From Ophiura sarsii (taxonomy: Eukaryota > Echinodermata > Ophiuroidea > Amphilepidida > Ophiuridae), in assembly GCA_035610835.1 (NCBI GenBank), contig CM069442.1, positions 32,528,452 to 32,592,451 on the forward strand: a DNA stretch of 64,000 nt, in the 5' to 3' direction. The position numbers were made by a program, and so were the translations under genes. Positions 11,310 to 22,356 of the stretch are shown here, one piece after another (position 1 is the stretch's first letter; each line of letters begins with the position of its first letter). The notes below the pieces were generated by a model. That model was not told the DNA's origin and searched no databases. It saw nothing but the letters and a program-made list of their open reading frames with translations.

Positions 11310-11670
11310 CTTTTTTGTCTCTTTTATTACATAAACATTGGAATTTTGATTTTTATTATACAAATGCATAAAACGAATTGATTTTCAATTTGTTTTAGGT
11401 TAAATAAATTTAGTATTGAAACACGTTTAGACAAATTATGAACACTTTTTAAACTCATACCAATTCGCTTTGATACCCTCCCTCTATTCCAACTACAGCT
11501 AATTCCGTCTGTGTGTTCCCAAAATAATCCCATGACGTAGGCGAAAGTTAGTAATGACAGGACAAGTTAATGCCTTTATAAAAACTATTTGAATCCTGTT
11601 GTTTGTACCACAGGAATCAACGCAATGAAGAGGAACCAATACACATCTACAGATGACAAGGATAAGATCA
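11310..11670. repeat. Downstream block shared by all three TPR units, copy 1
   Basis: Words TAAATAAATTTAGTATT, ACCCTCCCTCTATTCC, CGTCTGTGTGTTCCC, GTTAGTAATGACAGGACAAG and GAATCCTGTTGTTTGTACCA recur at 55780-56095, and in part at 63620-63830. Each time the block lies 0.4-1.6 kb after the TPR stop codon. It marks the right part of the duplicated unit and may contain a 3' untranslated exon. No convincing open frame is present. Confidence 0.75.
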
Positions 11671-12074
11671 CCTCGTATTTTTTGCTCGCTCCGGAGAGCA
11701 TAACACCATGAATCAGAGCCGCCTTCCTGTCAAATACCTTAAACATTTTAAAGTGCAATTATGATTTGTAAGTAGAGATATGCCTTTTGTACATTGACCT
11801 GATCATCAACAGCAGTTTACATATGAGCTTGGAAAGACGATAAAAAAACAGATTTTCAGACGAATACATCATATATCTTAACGTTTTCAATATATTTATC
11901 TGGATTCTTAAAATATAAGGAATGGGTTTACTTCATTACAAGGTTTTCTAGTGGAGCAACAAAATAGTGACTGCCGGTGATCAAACTTTAAAACATCATC
12001 TCCCTAGTTTTATATGATGGTATATATAAAGGAATCCAAAAAAATAGAAATAGAAATTATGTATATTAACTTCT

Positions 12075-13240
12075 CAGGTCACACACACCTATAAAAGGTC
12101 TATGTTTGGCATCATCACTTTCCGTGAAGTAAAATTTATATATGTAACATATACCAGCACTATGTTAAAATCAACGAGGTGATGTTTTAAAATGAGATGG
12201 GTATATCAAAAACAGGAAGACTCATGGCCAATATTTTGCTCCACTATAATAATAATAATCAACATTTATCAGGCGCCTTTCCAGGAGATGATCAAAGCGC
12301 CATTGAACCGCCATGCGCGTGATGAGGGCTGTGAAAGCGACTACTACGAGCGCTGCAACTGGCTGCCTCATATACGATGAGGGTTCTATGAAGAGGTAAC
12401 AGACCCGGGATGATCCCCTACTCTTACGATAAAGTCTCTGACTATTTTTAACGTGTTTCAGGGTGAAGCGTCTGAATACACGGGACCAACGGCTTTACTT
12501 GACCTTCCGAACCACGAGACAATTGAGACTAAGTACCTTGCCCAAGGTACAAACACGTTGACCTCAGCGGGGCTTGAACTCACAACCCTATGATCGTGAG
12601 ACCAGCTTCGATCCGCTGGACCACACGCGCTCTCGAGGTCCTATTGCATAAAACGTAAGAGGAGTTATTCTTCTTAAAATCTCAACTCTTCTTAGGAAGA
12701 TTGTTTAAGAATGTTTGAGTTGATCATGACATATAGACACTAGGTCAAGCTTTAAAAATGTCGTTTACGATTAATCTGAACTTTGATGTAATAGGGCCCA
12801 GATCTCCCGTTTTTGACCCAGTTTTTTTGATGCGCTGCATAAAAACCCTTCAATCGTTATTGCTATCTTTAGTAGATATTCATACTGTATTATAATCCTA
12901 CAGTTTTCAATCTTTATATTTTATCTTCAGTATATATATATAGATGCTGTACTTTAAATCCAGACTTTATTTGTATTGCTATCTTCTGTATATAATAACA
13001 AATGTATGATAATCTGTAGTACCGTTTTCAATATCTATATTTATCTTCAGATAAATACTGTATCTATCAACTCAGTCTTTATTTTGTATTGCTATCAGTA
13101 GATATAATCACTGTAATATAATCCTACCGTTTTCGTTGTATTGCTATCAGTAGATATAATCACTGTAATATAATCCTACCGTTTTCAATCTTTATATTCT
13201 ATATATCTTCAGTAGATATAAATATTGTAATAAACCCAAT
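12075..13240. repeat. Dispersed segment A, copy 2, with tandem tail
   Basis: Matches 95-725 in order and orientation, including the tandem ATCTTCAGTAGATAT array (12840-13240), and is interrupted by a SINE at 12244-12631. With the SINE removed, TTGCTCCACTAT joins to AGGTCCTATTGCATAAAA, the same junction as in copies 1 and 3. Confidence 0.8.
12244..12631 (-). mobile_element. tRNA-derived SINE, copy 1
   Basis: Read on the minus strand it begins GAGCGCGTGTGGTCCAGCGG (A-box-like), followed by GGTTGTGAGTTCAAGCC (B-box-like), then CTTGGGCAAGGTACTTA. It ends in a long body with AAGGCGCCTGATAAATG and an ATT-repeat tail at the left edge. The same tRNA-like head occurs on the plus strand at 22023. The 50-kb and 0.2-kb copies of segment A supply empty sites. 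Confidence 0.85.
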
Positions 13241-13720
13241 CTTTAGTTTGTATAAATGCGAGATTGTAAAACATCTGCATGATTGATTATACTTAATTAT
13301 CTAAGGAAGCTTTAGTCATAAAAAAATAGGCTAATTAATGCACTTAATTAATTTTTAAAGTTCATGCACTTTACTAAATGTAATGCCACTTGGTGTATAT
13401 GTTGGCTACACAACTCTCCTTAATTCCTGTGCTGCGGGAATCTAATGGAGTTTTCAATAAAGAAAATAGCGCAAAACAAAAAACTTAATTTTTATAGAGA
13501 GTCAAAAAAACCAATATATAACAAAAGAAAATAGACTGCCCTCTGTTGGCCAAAAAACATTACAAAACAAAAGAATTCAAAATGACTTAAAATGTTTTTT
13601 GAAAATAAAATTGTCATATCTAGAAAGCCGTACCTCCGATCAATCTCAAATTTCAGATTATTGTGGAGCTCAGCAAGCTCTATTAAAATATAAAATAAAA
13701 AAATTAGCCATAGGAACAAC

Positions 13721-13957
13721 CTTAAGACCAGACCCGCCTATGTCAAAAACTAGGTTTTGAGAAAAACAAGTTTAAAAGTTTGATTATAGCTATATTTCAA
13801 AATTCTTATGGACATAAACACGTTTGACTTTACTTGTGTATCCTTCAGTATTAGACATTTTTCATAGAAACATTGTCAATATTCATACCGTACCGTACCT
13901 TATTAATGGGCTTAACTATTTTTCTTCAAAATGGACATGGGCGGGTCTGGTTTTAAG
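13721..13957. mobile_element. Small inverted-repeat element (CTTAAGACCAGACCCGCC)
   Basis: CTTAAGACCAGACCCGCC with TATGTC at the left is mirrored by GGACATGGGCGGGTCTGG and TTTTAAG at the right. The interior is AT-rich and noncoding. This is the structure of a MITE of about 237 bp; the family is unknown. Confidence 0.65.
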
Positions 13958-14059
13958 CCCTCGATATAATCCCGCATTCTTTAACAATGTATTATAACCC
14001 CACAGTTTGCAATCTTTATTGCTATATTCAGTGATGTAAAAATATCTCATTGCAGGCTA

Positions 14060-14880
14060 CTATATAGGCTGTGTCTTCCGGAGCCCTGCGGGGCTCTATA
14101 TAAACATGCTCCGCTCTGGGCGGTTACGCACAAGGGGGTCCTCTGCACCTTGGACCGCTTTTAAAGAGCGGCCCATCATTTGGGCAGCTTTGGGCATTGA
14201 AATGCATTATACCCATTATGAAACGTATTAGTATGATCTGAGACGATTATAACTATTAGCTATAATCGTCTCAGGTATGATTTGGACCGCTTTTAAAGAA
14301 CGGCCCATCATGGGACATTGAAATGCATTATACAAAAGTGGCCAAAAAGAGTCTATTTAATACTTACCTTTGAATGTGACGTATTGGTATAATTTTCATT
14401 AGTGTGTCTTCCGGAACATGACTAATCTCCTCGGACCGTTTTTAAAGAACAACCCATCATGAGACGTATTAGTATGATTAGTGTGTCTTCCGGAGCCCTG
14501 CGGGGCTTTATATAAACATGCTCCGCTCTGGGCGGTTACGCACAAGGGGGTCCTCTGCACCTTGGACCGCTTTTAAAGAAAGGCCCATCAATGTGACGTA
14601 TTGGTATGATTTTGATTAGTGTGTCTTCCGGAACAGGACCGATCACCACGGACCATTTCTAAACAACGACCCATCATTGGGCATTGAAATGCATTATCTT
14701 TTATTACTGGACTAAAGTATATAAAAGTCGACAAAAAAAAGCCGATTATAATAAATGCTTAATTGCCTTCAAACAGTATGAGATGTACGTATTGGTATTA
14801 TTTGGTTAACGTGGTTGGTGTGCCTTCCGGAGCCCTGCGGGCTCTATATAAACATCTTTGGAAATTGAAATGCATTATAT
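14060..14880. repeat. Complex repeat cluster with GC hairpins and TATATAAA
   Basis: Three blocks at about 14070, 14487 and 14817 share GTGTCTTCCGGAGCCCTGC, GGGCTCTATATAAACATG and, in the first two, CTCCGCTCTGGGCGG and AGGGGGTCCTCTGCACC. Between them recur GGACCGCTTTTAAAGA, GGCCCATCA, TTGAAATGCATTATA and GACGTATTGGTAT. GAGCCCTGCGGGGCTC is a near-palindrome directly before TATATAAA. No RNA gene or open frame is supported. Confidence 0.75.
14238..14274. repeat. Perfect 14-bp-stem hairpin
   Basis: CTGAGACGATTATA and TATAATCGTCTCAG are exact reverse complements separated by 9 bases, inside the surrounding repeat cluster. No T run follows to suggest a terminator. Confidence 0.7.
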
Positions 14881-14906
14881 AAAAGTGGCCAAAAAAGTCT
14901 ATTTAA

Positions 14907-15251
14907 AGGTAGATGACCCGATCACATTTTCGTAACACAGATTTATTTCAAACATACGGAGATTTTCATATCATATGAAAGCTCGTATTTTTCTCACCAT
15001 CATACTGAAATTTGACGGCTTAATTCGGTATAATGACAGAGAAATCGACGAAATAGCGTTGAATTACCGCAAATGGTGGTTACCACCGATATAGTTTGTG
15101 TACTACTCAATGGGTACAGTTCACAGCATCTTGTGCGTCTAAAATAAGAACCATAATAGCTATGCATCTCAAATTTTGGGACACGACGTTTTTAAGGATG
15201 ACCTTTCATGTAGAATAGAAAACTTCAAGTTGAAAATCGGAACATCCACCT
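14907..15251. mobile_element. TTAA-flanked MITE (AGGTAGATG family), copy 1
   Basis: Starts AGGTAGATG and ends CATCCACCT, with TTAA directly outside both ends (14903-14906 and 15252-15255). TTAA target duplication suggests a piggyBac-type mobiliser. The interior is noncoding with a GTGGTTACCACC palindrome. Relatives lie at 50080 and 50338. Confidence 0.75.
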
Positions 15252-15604
15252 TTAATAGGCCTACTAGCCTTTAAATGTGACGTATTAATATCGCCCGGTT
15301 AACGTTGAAAATGATTTTAAAAAATAGTATTTACAATTGAGTCGGCCTACTCCAACGGTTTTAATATTCGCGATTACGTGTTATTCCAATACGAATTCAA
15401 TATTTAGGTTTCGCGTGGCCTCCGTCGTCTGTCCTCTCTAAAGGATATGAAGGGGGTCCTTGCACCACGGACCGCATATTTAAACATCTTTGTTTAAACA
15501 TATTCAATGAAAATCCTAATTGTTATTGAACCAATTTAAAGGAAATAACGGTTTCACTGTATTGGATGTTCCAACCCAATATAAAAGTGGCCAAAAAGAG
15601 TTCT

Positions 15605-15870
15605 AGATAAACGCATAATTGCGCCGCCGTATTATCTGCTGTAAGCCATTTCCCCGGCCATTTTCATAAATGCATAATTGCGCTAGTACAATAGCATGCA
15701 TTCGAAAGAAAAAACACGATAGAAATAAGTACTTCTTGATAAACGCATAATTGCGCTAATAGCGAGCATGGTGTGCTAACGAAGAAACATAATACATGTA
15801 GCTCGAGACCCTTGGGGTCCTTTTTTCATAAACGCATAATTGCGCTAATAGCATCTGCAGCATGCAATTT
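15605..15870. repeat. Tandem repeat of ATAAACGCATAATTGCGC units
   Basis: Four units share ATAAACGCATAATTGCGC(T/C)AATAGC with spacing of roughly 60-110 bp; the first two are degenerate. It runs directly into the next, longer-period array and shares the words GCGCTAAT and TAGCA. Confidence 0.7.
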
Positions 15871-15889
15871 GCAATTAGGAGTATAATGT

Positions 15890-16520
15890 TGCTATTTTGG
15901 TGCTAATTTGCGCTAATTTAAAAACTTATACAAAAGCACCTCTTTGCAATTTTCAAAATGTTTTCTAGTTTGCGCTATTTAGCATTATAATAGCATTGAT
16001 ATAAACGAGGAATTTTGAAAAATGCGCATTTTTGCAAGTCATTTGCAACAAAAAGAACTGTTGCTATTTTGATTCTAATATGCACTAATTTCAAAACTTA
16101 TACAATAGCACCTCTTTGCAATTTTCAGAATGTTTCATATTCGCGCTATTTAGCATCATAATAGCGACTATATAAATGACGTGCTACTTTGATGCTAAAA
16201 TGCGCTAATTTCAAAACCTATACAATAGCACCTCTTTGCAATTTTCAAAATGTTTCATATTCGTGCTATTTAGCATCATAGTAGCAGCTATATAAACGAC
16301 TTGCTACTTTGATGCTAATAAGTATGCGCTAATTTCAAAACTTCTACAATAGCACCTCTTCGCAATTTTCAAAATGTTATCAAATTCGCGCTATTTAGCA
16401 TCATAATAGCAACTATATAAACGATACATTTTGATAAATGCGCATTTTTGCAAGTCATTAGCAATAAAAGTCATACTAGCAGTCAAGTTGCTATTTATTG
16501 CTATTTGCGCAATTTTCAGA
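15890..16520. repeat. Tandem array of about 120-bp units (one 172-bp variant)
   Basis: CACCTCTTTGCAATTTTC falls at about 15937, 16109, 16229 and 16353 (CGCAATTTTC in the last), so spacing is 172, 120 and 124 bp. Units also share GCGCTATTTAGCATCATA and TGCTACTTTGATGCTAA. The long unit has an extra stretch with AATGCGCATTTTTGCAAGTC, which also reappears at the end of the array. Confidence 0.85.
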
Positions 16521-16721
16521 TTGAGCACCTTAATGGGGTAAGGGCACGGGCTCCATGCAGATAGGATAGTATAGTTCATGGTTTCCATAAGTGGTATGAC
16601 TTTGTGGAGTCAGATTTTGTGTAGCAAATAAAGTGGCTCATGGAAATCGTTCCTTGTTGTTTGTGTGTTTTCTGGGACCGCAAAAGCAAACAGCGTTAGC
16701 ATGGTTAGGGATGGCATCCAT

Positions 16722-16926
16722 ATTCGTACGGATTGAAAACCTTAGATAGGAGAGGGTAAACGCACTGGCTGTCCGTTCACGGGAGTTGTTCAATGCGTTC
16801 GCTAAGCATGGCTAAACACGTATTGGTTGGTCATTATTTAACCGCGTTCCGTTTATCTACACAAAGCTGTCCGTTTATCCCAGTGCGTTTACCCTCTCCG
16901 ATCTACGGTTTTCAATCCGTACGAAT
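16722..16926. mobile_element. MITE with long inverted ends (ATTCGTACGGATTG)
   Basis: ATTCGTACGGATTGAAAACC and GAGAGGGTAAACGCACTGG at the left are mirrored by CCAGTGCGTTTACCCTCTC and GGTTTTCAATCCGTACGAAT at the right. The arms are about 47 bp and the whole is 205 bp. There is no open frame and no clear target duplication. Confidence 0.8.
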
Positions 16927-17140
16927 CTGAATGCCAGAAAAATCAAATATTGAAATATTAAAATATTAAGATTCACTATAATATAAATCAACAGATTCAA
17001 ATCGTTTGGTCTACGTGGAAACAAAATCAGTATCGATACCCAAGTTACCTTTTCCGTGTTTTGAAGCAACATTTGTAAAGTATTATTTATAAAATAATAA
17101 TTTGTCCGAGTCTATATAAGCTATATTTTAAATCGTCCCA

Positions 17141-17466
17141 GTTCTGACATACCGGCACATCACGAAAAACAGCGTTTTGAGAAAATCGCGTTTGAAAATG
17201 TTCCAATTTTCTGCAGATACACGGTGGTCTACCATGGCAGAATTTCGTGATATGCCGGTATGTCAGAATACAAAATGAGGTTTTCATGCAGATAGTATGT
17301 AAAATCCATGGCACATCACACTAATTTAATAAAGTGCTGTATCTAATTGATTAATAACCATTTTTCTCGAAATTTTTGGAGAATAAAAAGTTTCATTCGT
17401 AGATTATGAAATGGAACTTAACTTATTTTGCCCAAAATGGCACATTAGCCGGTATGTCAGAACAGC
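17141..17466. mobile_element. Inverted-repeat element with TTCTGACATACCGGC ends
   Basis: TTCTGACATACCGGCACATC at the left is mirrored twice to the right: GATATGCCGGTATGTCAGAA ending at 17268 and GCCGGTATGTCAGAAC ending at about 17466. Either the 17141-17268 pair is a compact MITE beside a second end, or the full element runs to 17466 with an internal end-like repeat. Noncoding. Confidence 0.65.
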
Positions 17467-17689
17467 GACGAAATCTTAAAATGACATTTCTAGTGATGAG
17501 TATTTTGACCTGGATAATCGCATGATGGTGGTTATTAAGTCTAGTGGTAGAAACCAAATAGAGAAAATGTGCATGCATGTATACAACATGGTTGGATGAT
17601 GGCTATGCTTGTTTAATTACAAGAACAATATGATGGATTTTTAGTACAATAGTACTCTTATTGTGCTTAGGAAAAACTGCAAAACCAGT

Positions 17690-17955
17690 ACGTATGGCTC
17701 ATACGAGAAAGTGACTTGTACGTAAGACTTATACGATGACTTGTACGTAAGACTTATATTATAGTAAAGTAATCATTTGGATCACCATACGAGCAAGCAA
17801 CTGTATAGATGGAATGCAAATAGCTCTAGTTCATTACGGAAATTAAGCATTGGCTTAGTCCAATTGTCATTGGTGCTCATTAATATGGTTATGCAAAATA
17901 TTCCTTTGGCGACTACCGTATTATGTACAAGTCACTTATACGTATAAGCCATGCA
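17690..17955. mobile_element. Inverted-repeat element, GTACAAGTCAC ends
   Basis: GTATGGCTCATACGAGAAAG then TGACTTGTAC near 17690-17720 mirrors GTACAAGTCACTTATACGTA then AAGCCATGC near 17927-17955. GACTTGTACGTAAGACTTAT is duplicated in tandem just inside the left arm. It is probably a MITE; the exact ends are uncertain. Confidence 0.55.
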
Positions 17956-18702
17956 AACTAGTTGGGCAGTCTGTGTAGCTTAAGCCAACTGTAGTGAAAC
18001 CTTCTATATGACGCTACTGAAATGATGTGAACACAAATGGATGATGCAGTAGTGGGGAAAGATCGGTTTGTCTTGACAAAGTTGGGGTGAACCCAAACAT
18101 TAAAACGATCTAAAACAGATGAAATATTCAGTCTAGGTTATTCTGAATCGCTAACAGGAATGATCATACTTTCAACTTTTGGCCCAAATTTATTTAAACT
18201 TAACTTAATACTCAGACGTGACAGATAGAGAAGAAGAAACTAATACAGATATCGTACAATGTAGCGTTGTATTTACAATTACATTCCTGACCATTCGCCT
18301 CATGGTTGAATCTATTTAACACTGCATACGAGACGGTTAATAGTCTAAATTAGATACTTTAAATTATCTTAGTGTAATCAAGGTGCCTTTATGTGTGTAC
18401 TCAAGACAATACTGAAAGCCCGAAGGCAATTGACATTAACGACTATGCCCGACTTCCTCCTTGAATAGTATCGTGCGTTTATTACAAAGTAAGGCATGGC
18501 AGAACAACATCCAGATGCTCGAGGTATACTAGTGGCCAATAAATTAGTATATTAATCTTATATTGCAACAACGTAAGAATTTGAAAAATATTTAAAAATG
18601 TAAAAATATTGATTCAAAATATGGGAGAATGGGGTGAGAGTGGGGAACCAAACGCAAATCGTCTGATTCCCATGTATGCGGAGACAACACTCTTTCCATA
18701 CC

Positions 18703-18917
18703 CAGTGGCGGATACAGGGGGGGGCTTTGGGGGCGGGCGCCCCCCGTAAAATTTTACAATATACCTTTTTTTTTGTACGCGCCCCCGTAAAATTTGACAA
18801 TGATACCTTTTTTGTGTACCACTTTACCTTTTTCAGAGACATAGGTAGGTTCCGCCGGTACATTTGCCACTTGTACCCTGCGATTTTTTTTGCCGGTTTT
18901 GGGACAACCGCATCGCT

Positions 18918-18958
<41 letters not shown>

Positions 18959-19066
18959 ACCCCACTTAGCTGAATTTCATGAGCTGACGGCGAAAAAAAT
19001 CGGGGCCCTTTTACGAATTTTTTTTTTGTCAGCCCCCCGTAAATTTTAATCCTGGATCCGCCACTG
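18703..19066. mobile_element. hAT-like MITE with 40-base C tract
   Basis: Ends CAGTGGCGGATACAGG and CCTGGATCCGCCACTG are inverted. The 5 bases ATACC flank both sides; a full 8-bp duplication is not clear. The interior carries GCCCCCCGTAAAATTT at both subterminal positions and a C run at 18919-18958. A truncated relative lies at 55592. Proline- or glycine-only open frames here are artefacts of the C/G run. Confidence 0.75.
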
Positions 19067-19612
19067 ATACCAATATATAGTGCTGATTTATTGCATGGTA
19101 AAGCTACGTGGCTGCTTGCCTATAATAATATGTTACAGTTAGCACTGGTATCGTGCCTACCCAATACCCCGAATATATAACCTTCTGAACATACGTACTA
19201 GTATAGTGGATCCGCTCATGCCCGGTTCTAAAGTATAACGACATGTGACAGGGCCTGTCATACCATTGCGTATCGCCTGAACGTATGCCAACGTATGCGA
19301 AAATATCAGGCAGTAATTCCAATGATTCTTTTGTTAAGATGAGTGGAAGAATATTCTCTTTGAATAATGTGCTTCATTGGATTGTCTTATTTGTTTCGTC
19401 ATTTTGGAAAAAAAAACATTCATTCACGATCAACTTATTTTTAACTCACACTGTATAGCAGCATTGAGTTGCCGTGCAAACATTGTTAATATTAATGCAA
19501 CTCTGGAATCGTCTTTCGGCCGAGAAATAAACAAAAAGCTAAGATTGGACTCAAATCGTGGCAGGCGTTTCGCAGAGTACGAAACCTAAATGTTGGGTAA
19601 TACTATGCTTAA

Positions 19613-20441
19613 TTTGGAAACCGTTTCGTGCGACATTTTAGAGCCAAATGACCAACTAACTTCAAATTTAAGGAGTGGATTTTTGTCAGAGACATAAGAA
19701 TTTGGCGTCTTTAGATTGCTAGTACAGATAATTAAGATGTGCCTTTATACGAATATAGATTGCGTACACAAAAACAACCTTTACAGAATCGTTCATTTTT
19801 GCAGACACGTCTGTATTTCTCCAGTAATAAACAGTTAAGATTATTCACAGGCGTATATTTAGACTAAGTACTGAATGAGGAAAGAAAATGTCTTTCATCT
19901 AGCAAGAAATTAAACACGCTTATATCACGTAAATGTGGATTAGAATTGTGAATATTGCATGGCGGTGAATGAAGAGAACACAGCACACAATTCTGGTGTG
20001 CGTAGAGTAATTATCATGATTATAGCGTGCTGTAATGATTGTTCAATAATGTAAAGGAATATACAAATAAATCTTACTGACTACACTTCAAAAAACCATA
20101 AACAAATGTATGGATTTGATGCTATTCCTTAGTTTATAAATCAAATCTTCACATCATTTTCGACGTAAAGCGGAAAGAGATTTAAAAGGGGAAAGCTTAT
20201 GACTACACTTCAAAAAACCATAAACATATGTATGGATTTGATGTTATTCTTTAGTTTATAAAACAAATCTTCACATCATTTTCGACGTAAAGCGGAAACA
20301 GATTTAAAACGGGAAAGCTTGAAAAAGCTCAATGACTATTAAATGCCATCTGACCTTTAAGTTTACTTTGTGATTTTACGAAAAAAACATGTTGAAATAA
20401 GTGAATTGCTGTGTGAACCCGTGTGAACACGTGAAGAACGA
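19613..20441 (+). repeat. 829-bp tandem duplication, first unit
   Basis: TTTGGAAACCGTTTC at 19613 recurs at 20442, and the intervening sequence is repeated nearly base for base: AGAGCCAAATGACCAAC, ATTGCTAGTACAGATAA, GCAGACACGTCTGTATTTC, ATTGCATGGCGGTGAATG. The unit is noncoding. It contains an inner duplication at 20079-20322. Confidence 0.9.
20079..20322 (+). repeat. Inner 122-bp tandem duplication (two units)
   Basis: GACTACACTTCAAAAAACCA begins at 20079 and again at 20201. The two units differ at only a few bases, so the duplication is young. The second outer unit has one inner unit but keeps GCTTATGACT after it, which is the start of a next unit, suggesting it once had two. Confidence 0.9.
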
Positions 20442-21153
20442 TTTGGAAACCGTTTCATGCGACATTTTAGAGCCAAATGACCAACTAACTTCAAATTTAA
20501 GGAGTGGATTTTTGTCAGAGACATAAGAATTTGGCGTCTTTAGATTGCTAGTACAGATAATTAAGATGTGCCTTTATACGAATATAGATTGCGTACAAAA
20601 AAAAAATAATTACAGAATCGTTCATTTTTGCAGACACGTCTGTATTTCTCCAGTAATAAACAGTTAAGATTATTCACAGGCGTATATATTTAGACTAATT
20701 ACTGAATGAGGAAAGAAAATGTCTTTCATCTAGCAAGAAATTAAACACGCTTATATCACGTAAATGTGGATTAGAATTGTGAATATTGCATGGCGGTGAA
20801 TGAAGAGAACACAGCACACAATTCTGGTGTGCGTAGAGTAATTATCATGATTATAGCGTGCTGTAATGATTGTTCAATAATGTAAAGGCCTATACAAATA
20901 AATCTTACTGACTACACTTCAAAAAACCATAAACAAATGTATGGATTTGATGCTATTCCTTAGTTTATAAAACAAATCTTCACATCATTTTCGCTTCGAC
21001 GTAAAGCGGAAACAGATTTAAAACGGGAAAGCTTATGACTTGAAAAAGCTCAATGACTATTAAATGCCATCTGACCTTTAAGTTTACTTTGTGATTTTAC
21101 GAAAAACATGTTGAAATAAGTAAATTGCTGTGTGAACACGTGAAGAACGATTT
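20442..21153 (+). repeat. 829-bp tandem duplication, second unit (shorter)
   Basis: Matches 19613-20441 minus one inner 122-bp unit, with small changes such as an extra TCGCTT near 20990. It ends at GTGAAGAACGATTT, the same sequence that precedes the unit junction at 20441. Confidence 0.9.
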
Positions 21154-22022
21154 TCTCGTTTTTAACGGGAATAACCAATGTTTCTCATTAAAAATATGTC
21201 CCTTTGTCAAACATCTTTTTAACCTTCCTCTTTACGTATAATGATACCTTACCTACCTCGGTTTATGCCCAAAAACATTAGATTCACCTAAAATGTCGAC
21301 AATGTAAAACAATATTCCGCACCTTCTTACAAAAAATTGTATTTTATTTGGACATTCTCTACCTTACTTTTGTGATTAAGCATGTATAAAAAAGACTAAT
21401 TCCGGGCCACATATCTTTTATTACCCTGAAGTCTCCAATGGCAACGAATATAGTAAGGTTATTGAATCTTGAAAAGGAGATACTTATAAAAAATATTCTA
21501 AAAAGTATTCGGAAAAAGTGTACAGGTCCCAGATTCTGGCCTGTACTAGTATCGTCCGATACTGGAACACTCAGTATCTTTCGATACTGGAACACTCAGT
21601 ATCTTTCGATACTGGAACGTATAAAATGTTCCAGTATCGGGCGATACTGGAACACAATTATGTACCAGTATCGTTCAATACTCAGTCAGCTCCGGAACGA
21701 GAGCCCGTTTCACTTGAGGGCGCGAACAATTGACGGGTGTGCGTCATCGTGGTAACGTGCACCCGTAATTATGATTTTCGACCCTAATTATTTGCATACA
21801 AATTAACATCTTAACAAATTAAGGGCATTCTAGGTACAAGAATACCACGCGTTAGCTAGTCCGATGATTTTATCTTACCCTTGACCCCAATATCTCGCAA
21901 TACAGGTCGAAATTACACCTTTTCGTACCTATATACCACGATAGTGTATCATTATCTGTTGGAGGAGAAAACACAACTCAATGGCAAGATAGTACGCCCT
22001 TTCGTACCTATATACCACGGTA

Positions 22023-22299
22023 GAGCACGTGTGGTCCAGTGGAATAGTTGCCGGTCTCCTGATCATAAGGTTGTGAGTTCTAGCCCCGCTGGTGCCAATG
22101 TGTTTGTATCCTTGGGCAAGGCACTTAATCTACATTGCCTATTAGGGGGTTACTATACAGGGGTTATGTAGGTGTGTTCATGTTGGTTTATGTCGCAACT
22201 TGGCGCTGATTTAGCTGCTGCCCGGACGTTGCATTGTTTCAATGTATTTGATTTGTAATGTTGTTACAATTCAGCCGCGAAGACAATAACATTTAGACC

Positions 22300-22356
<57 letters not shown>
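22023..22356 (+). mobile_element. tRNA-derived SINE, copy 2
   Basis: The head has GTGTGGTCCAGTGGAATAG (A-box-like) and GGTTGTGAGTTCTAGCC (B-box-like), followed by CTTGGGCAAGGCACTTA. The 3' end is an ATT repeat of about 54 bases (22303-22356). Head and tail match the minus-strand SINE at 12.2-12.6 kb while the bodies differ. It is nested in the inverted-repeat element. Confidence 0.85.
22303..22356 (+). repeat. (ATT)n microsatellite tail of the SINE
   Basis: An uninterrupted TTA/ATT trinucleotide run forming the 3' tail of the SINE. It is likely length-polymorphic. Confidence 0.9.

Noticed and set aside
18558..19049. Open frames with long Gly or Pro runs on both strands
   Set aside because: They exist only because the 40-base C tract has no stop codons; the surrounding sequence is a MITE.
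22014..22110. Functional tRNA gene
   Set aside because: A and B boxes are present, but no cloverleaf closes and an unrelated body with an ATT tail follows, so it is a SINE.
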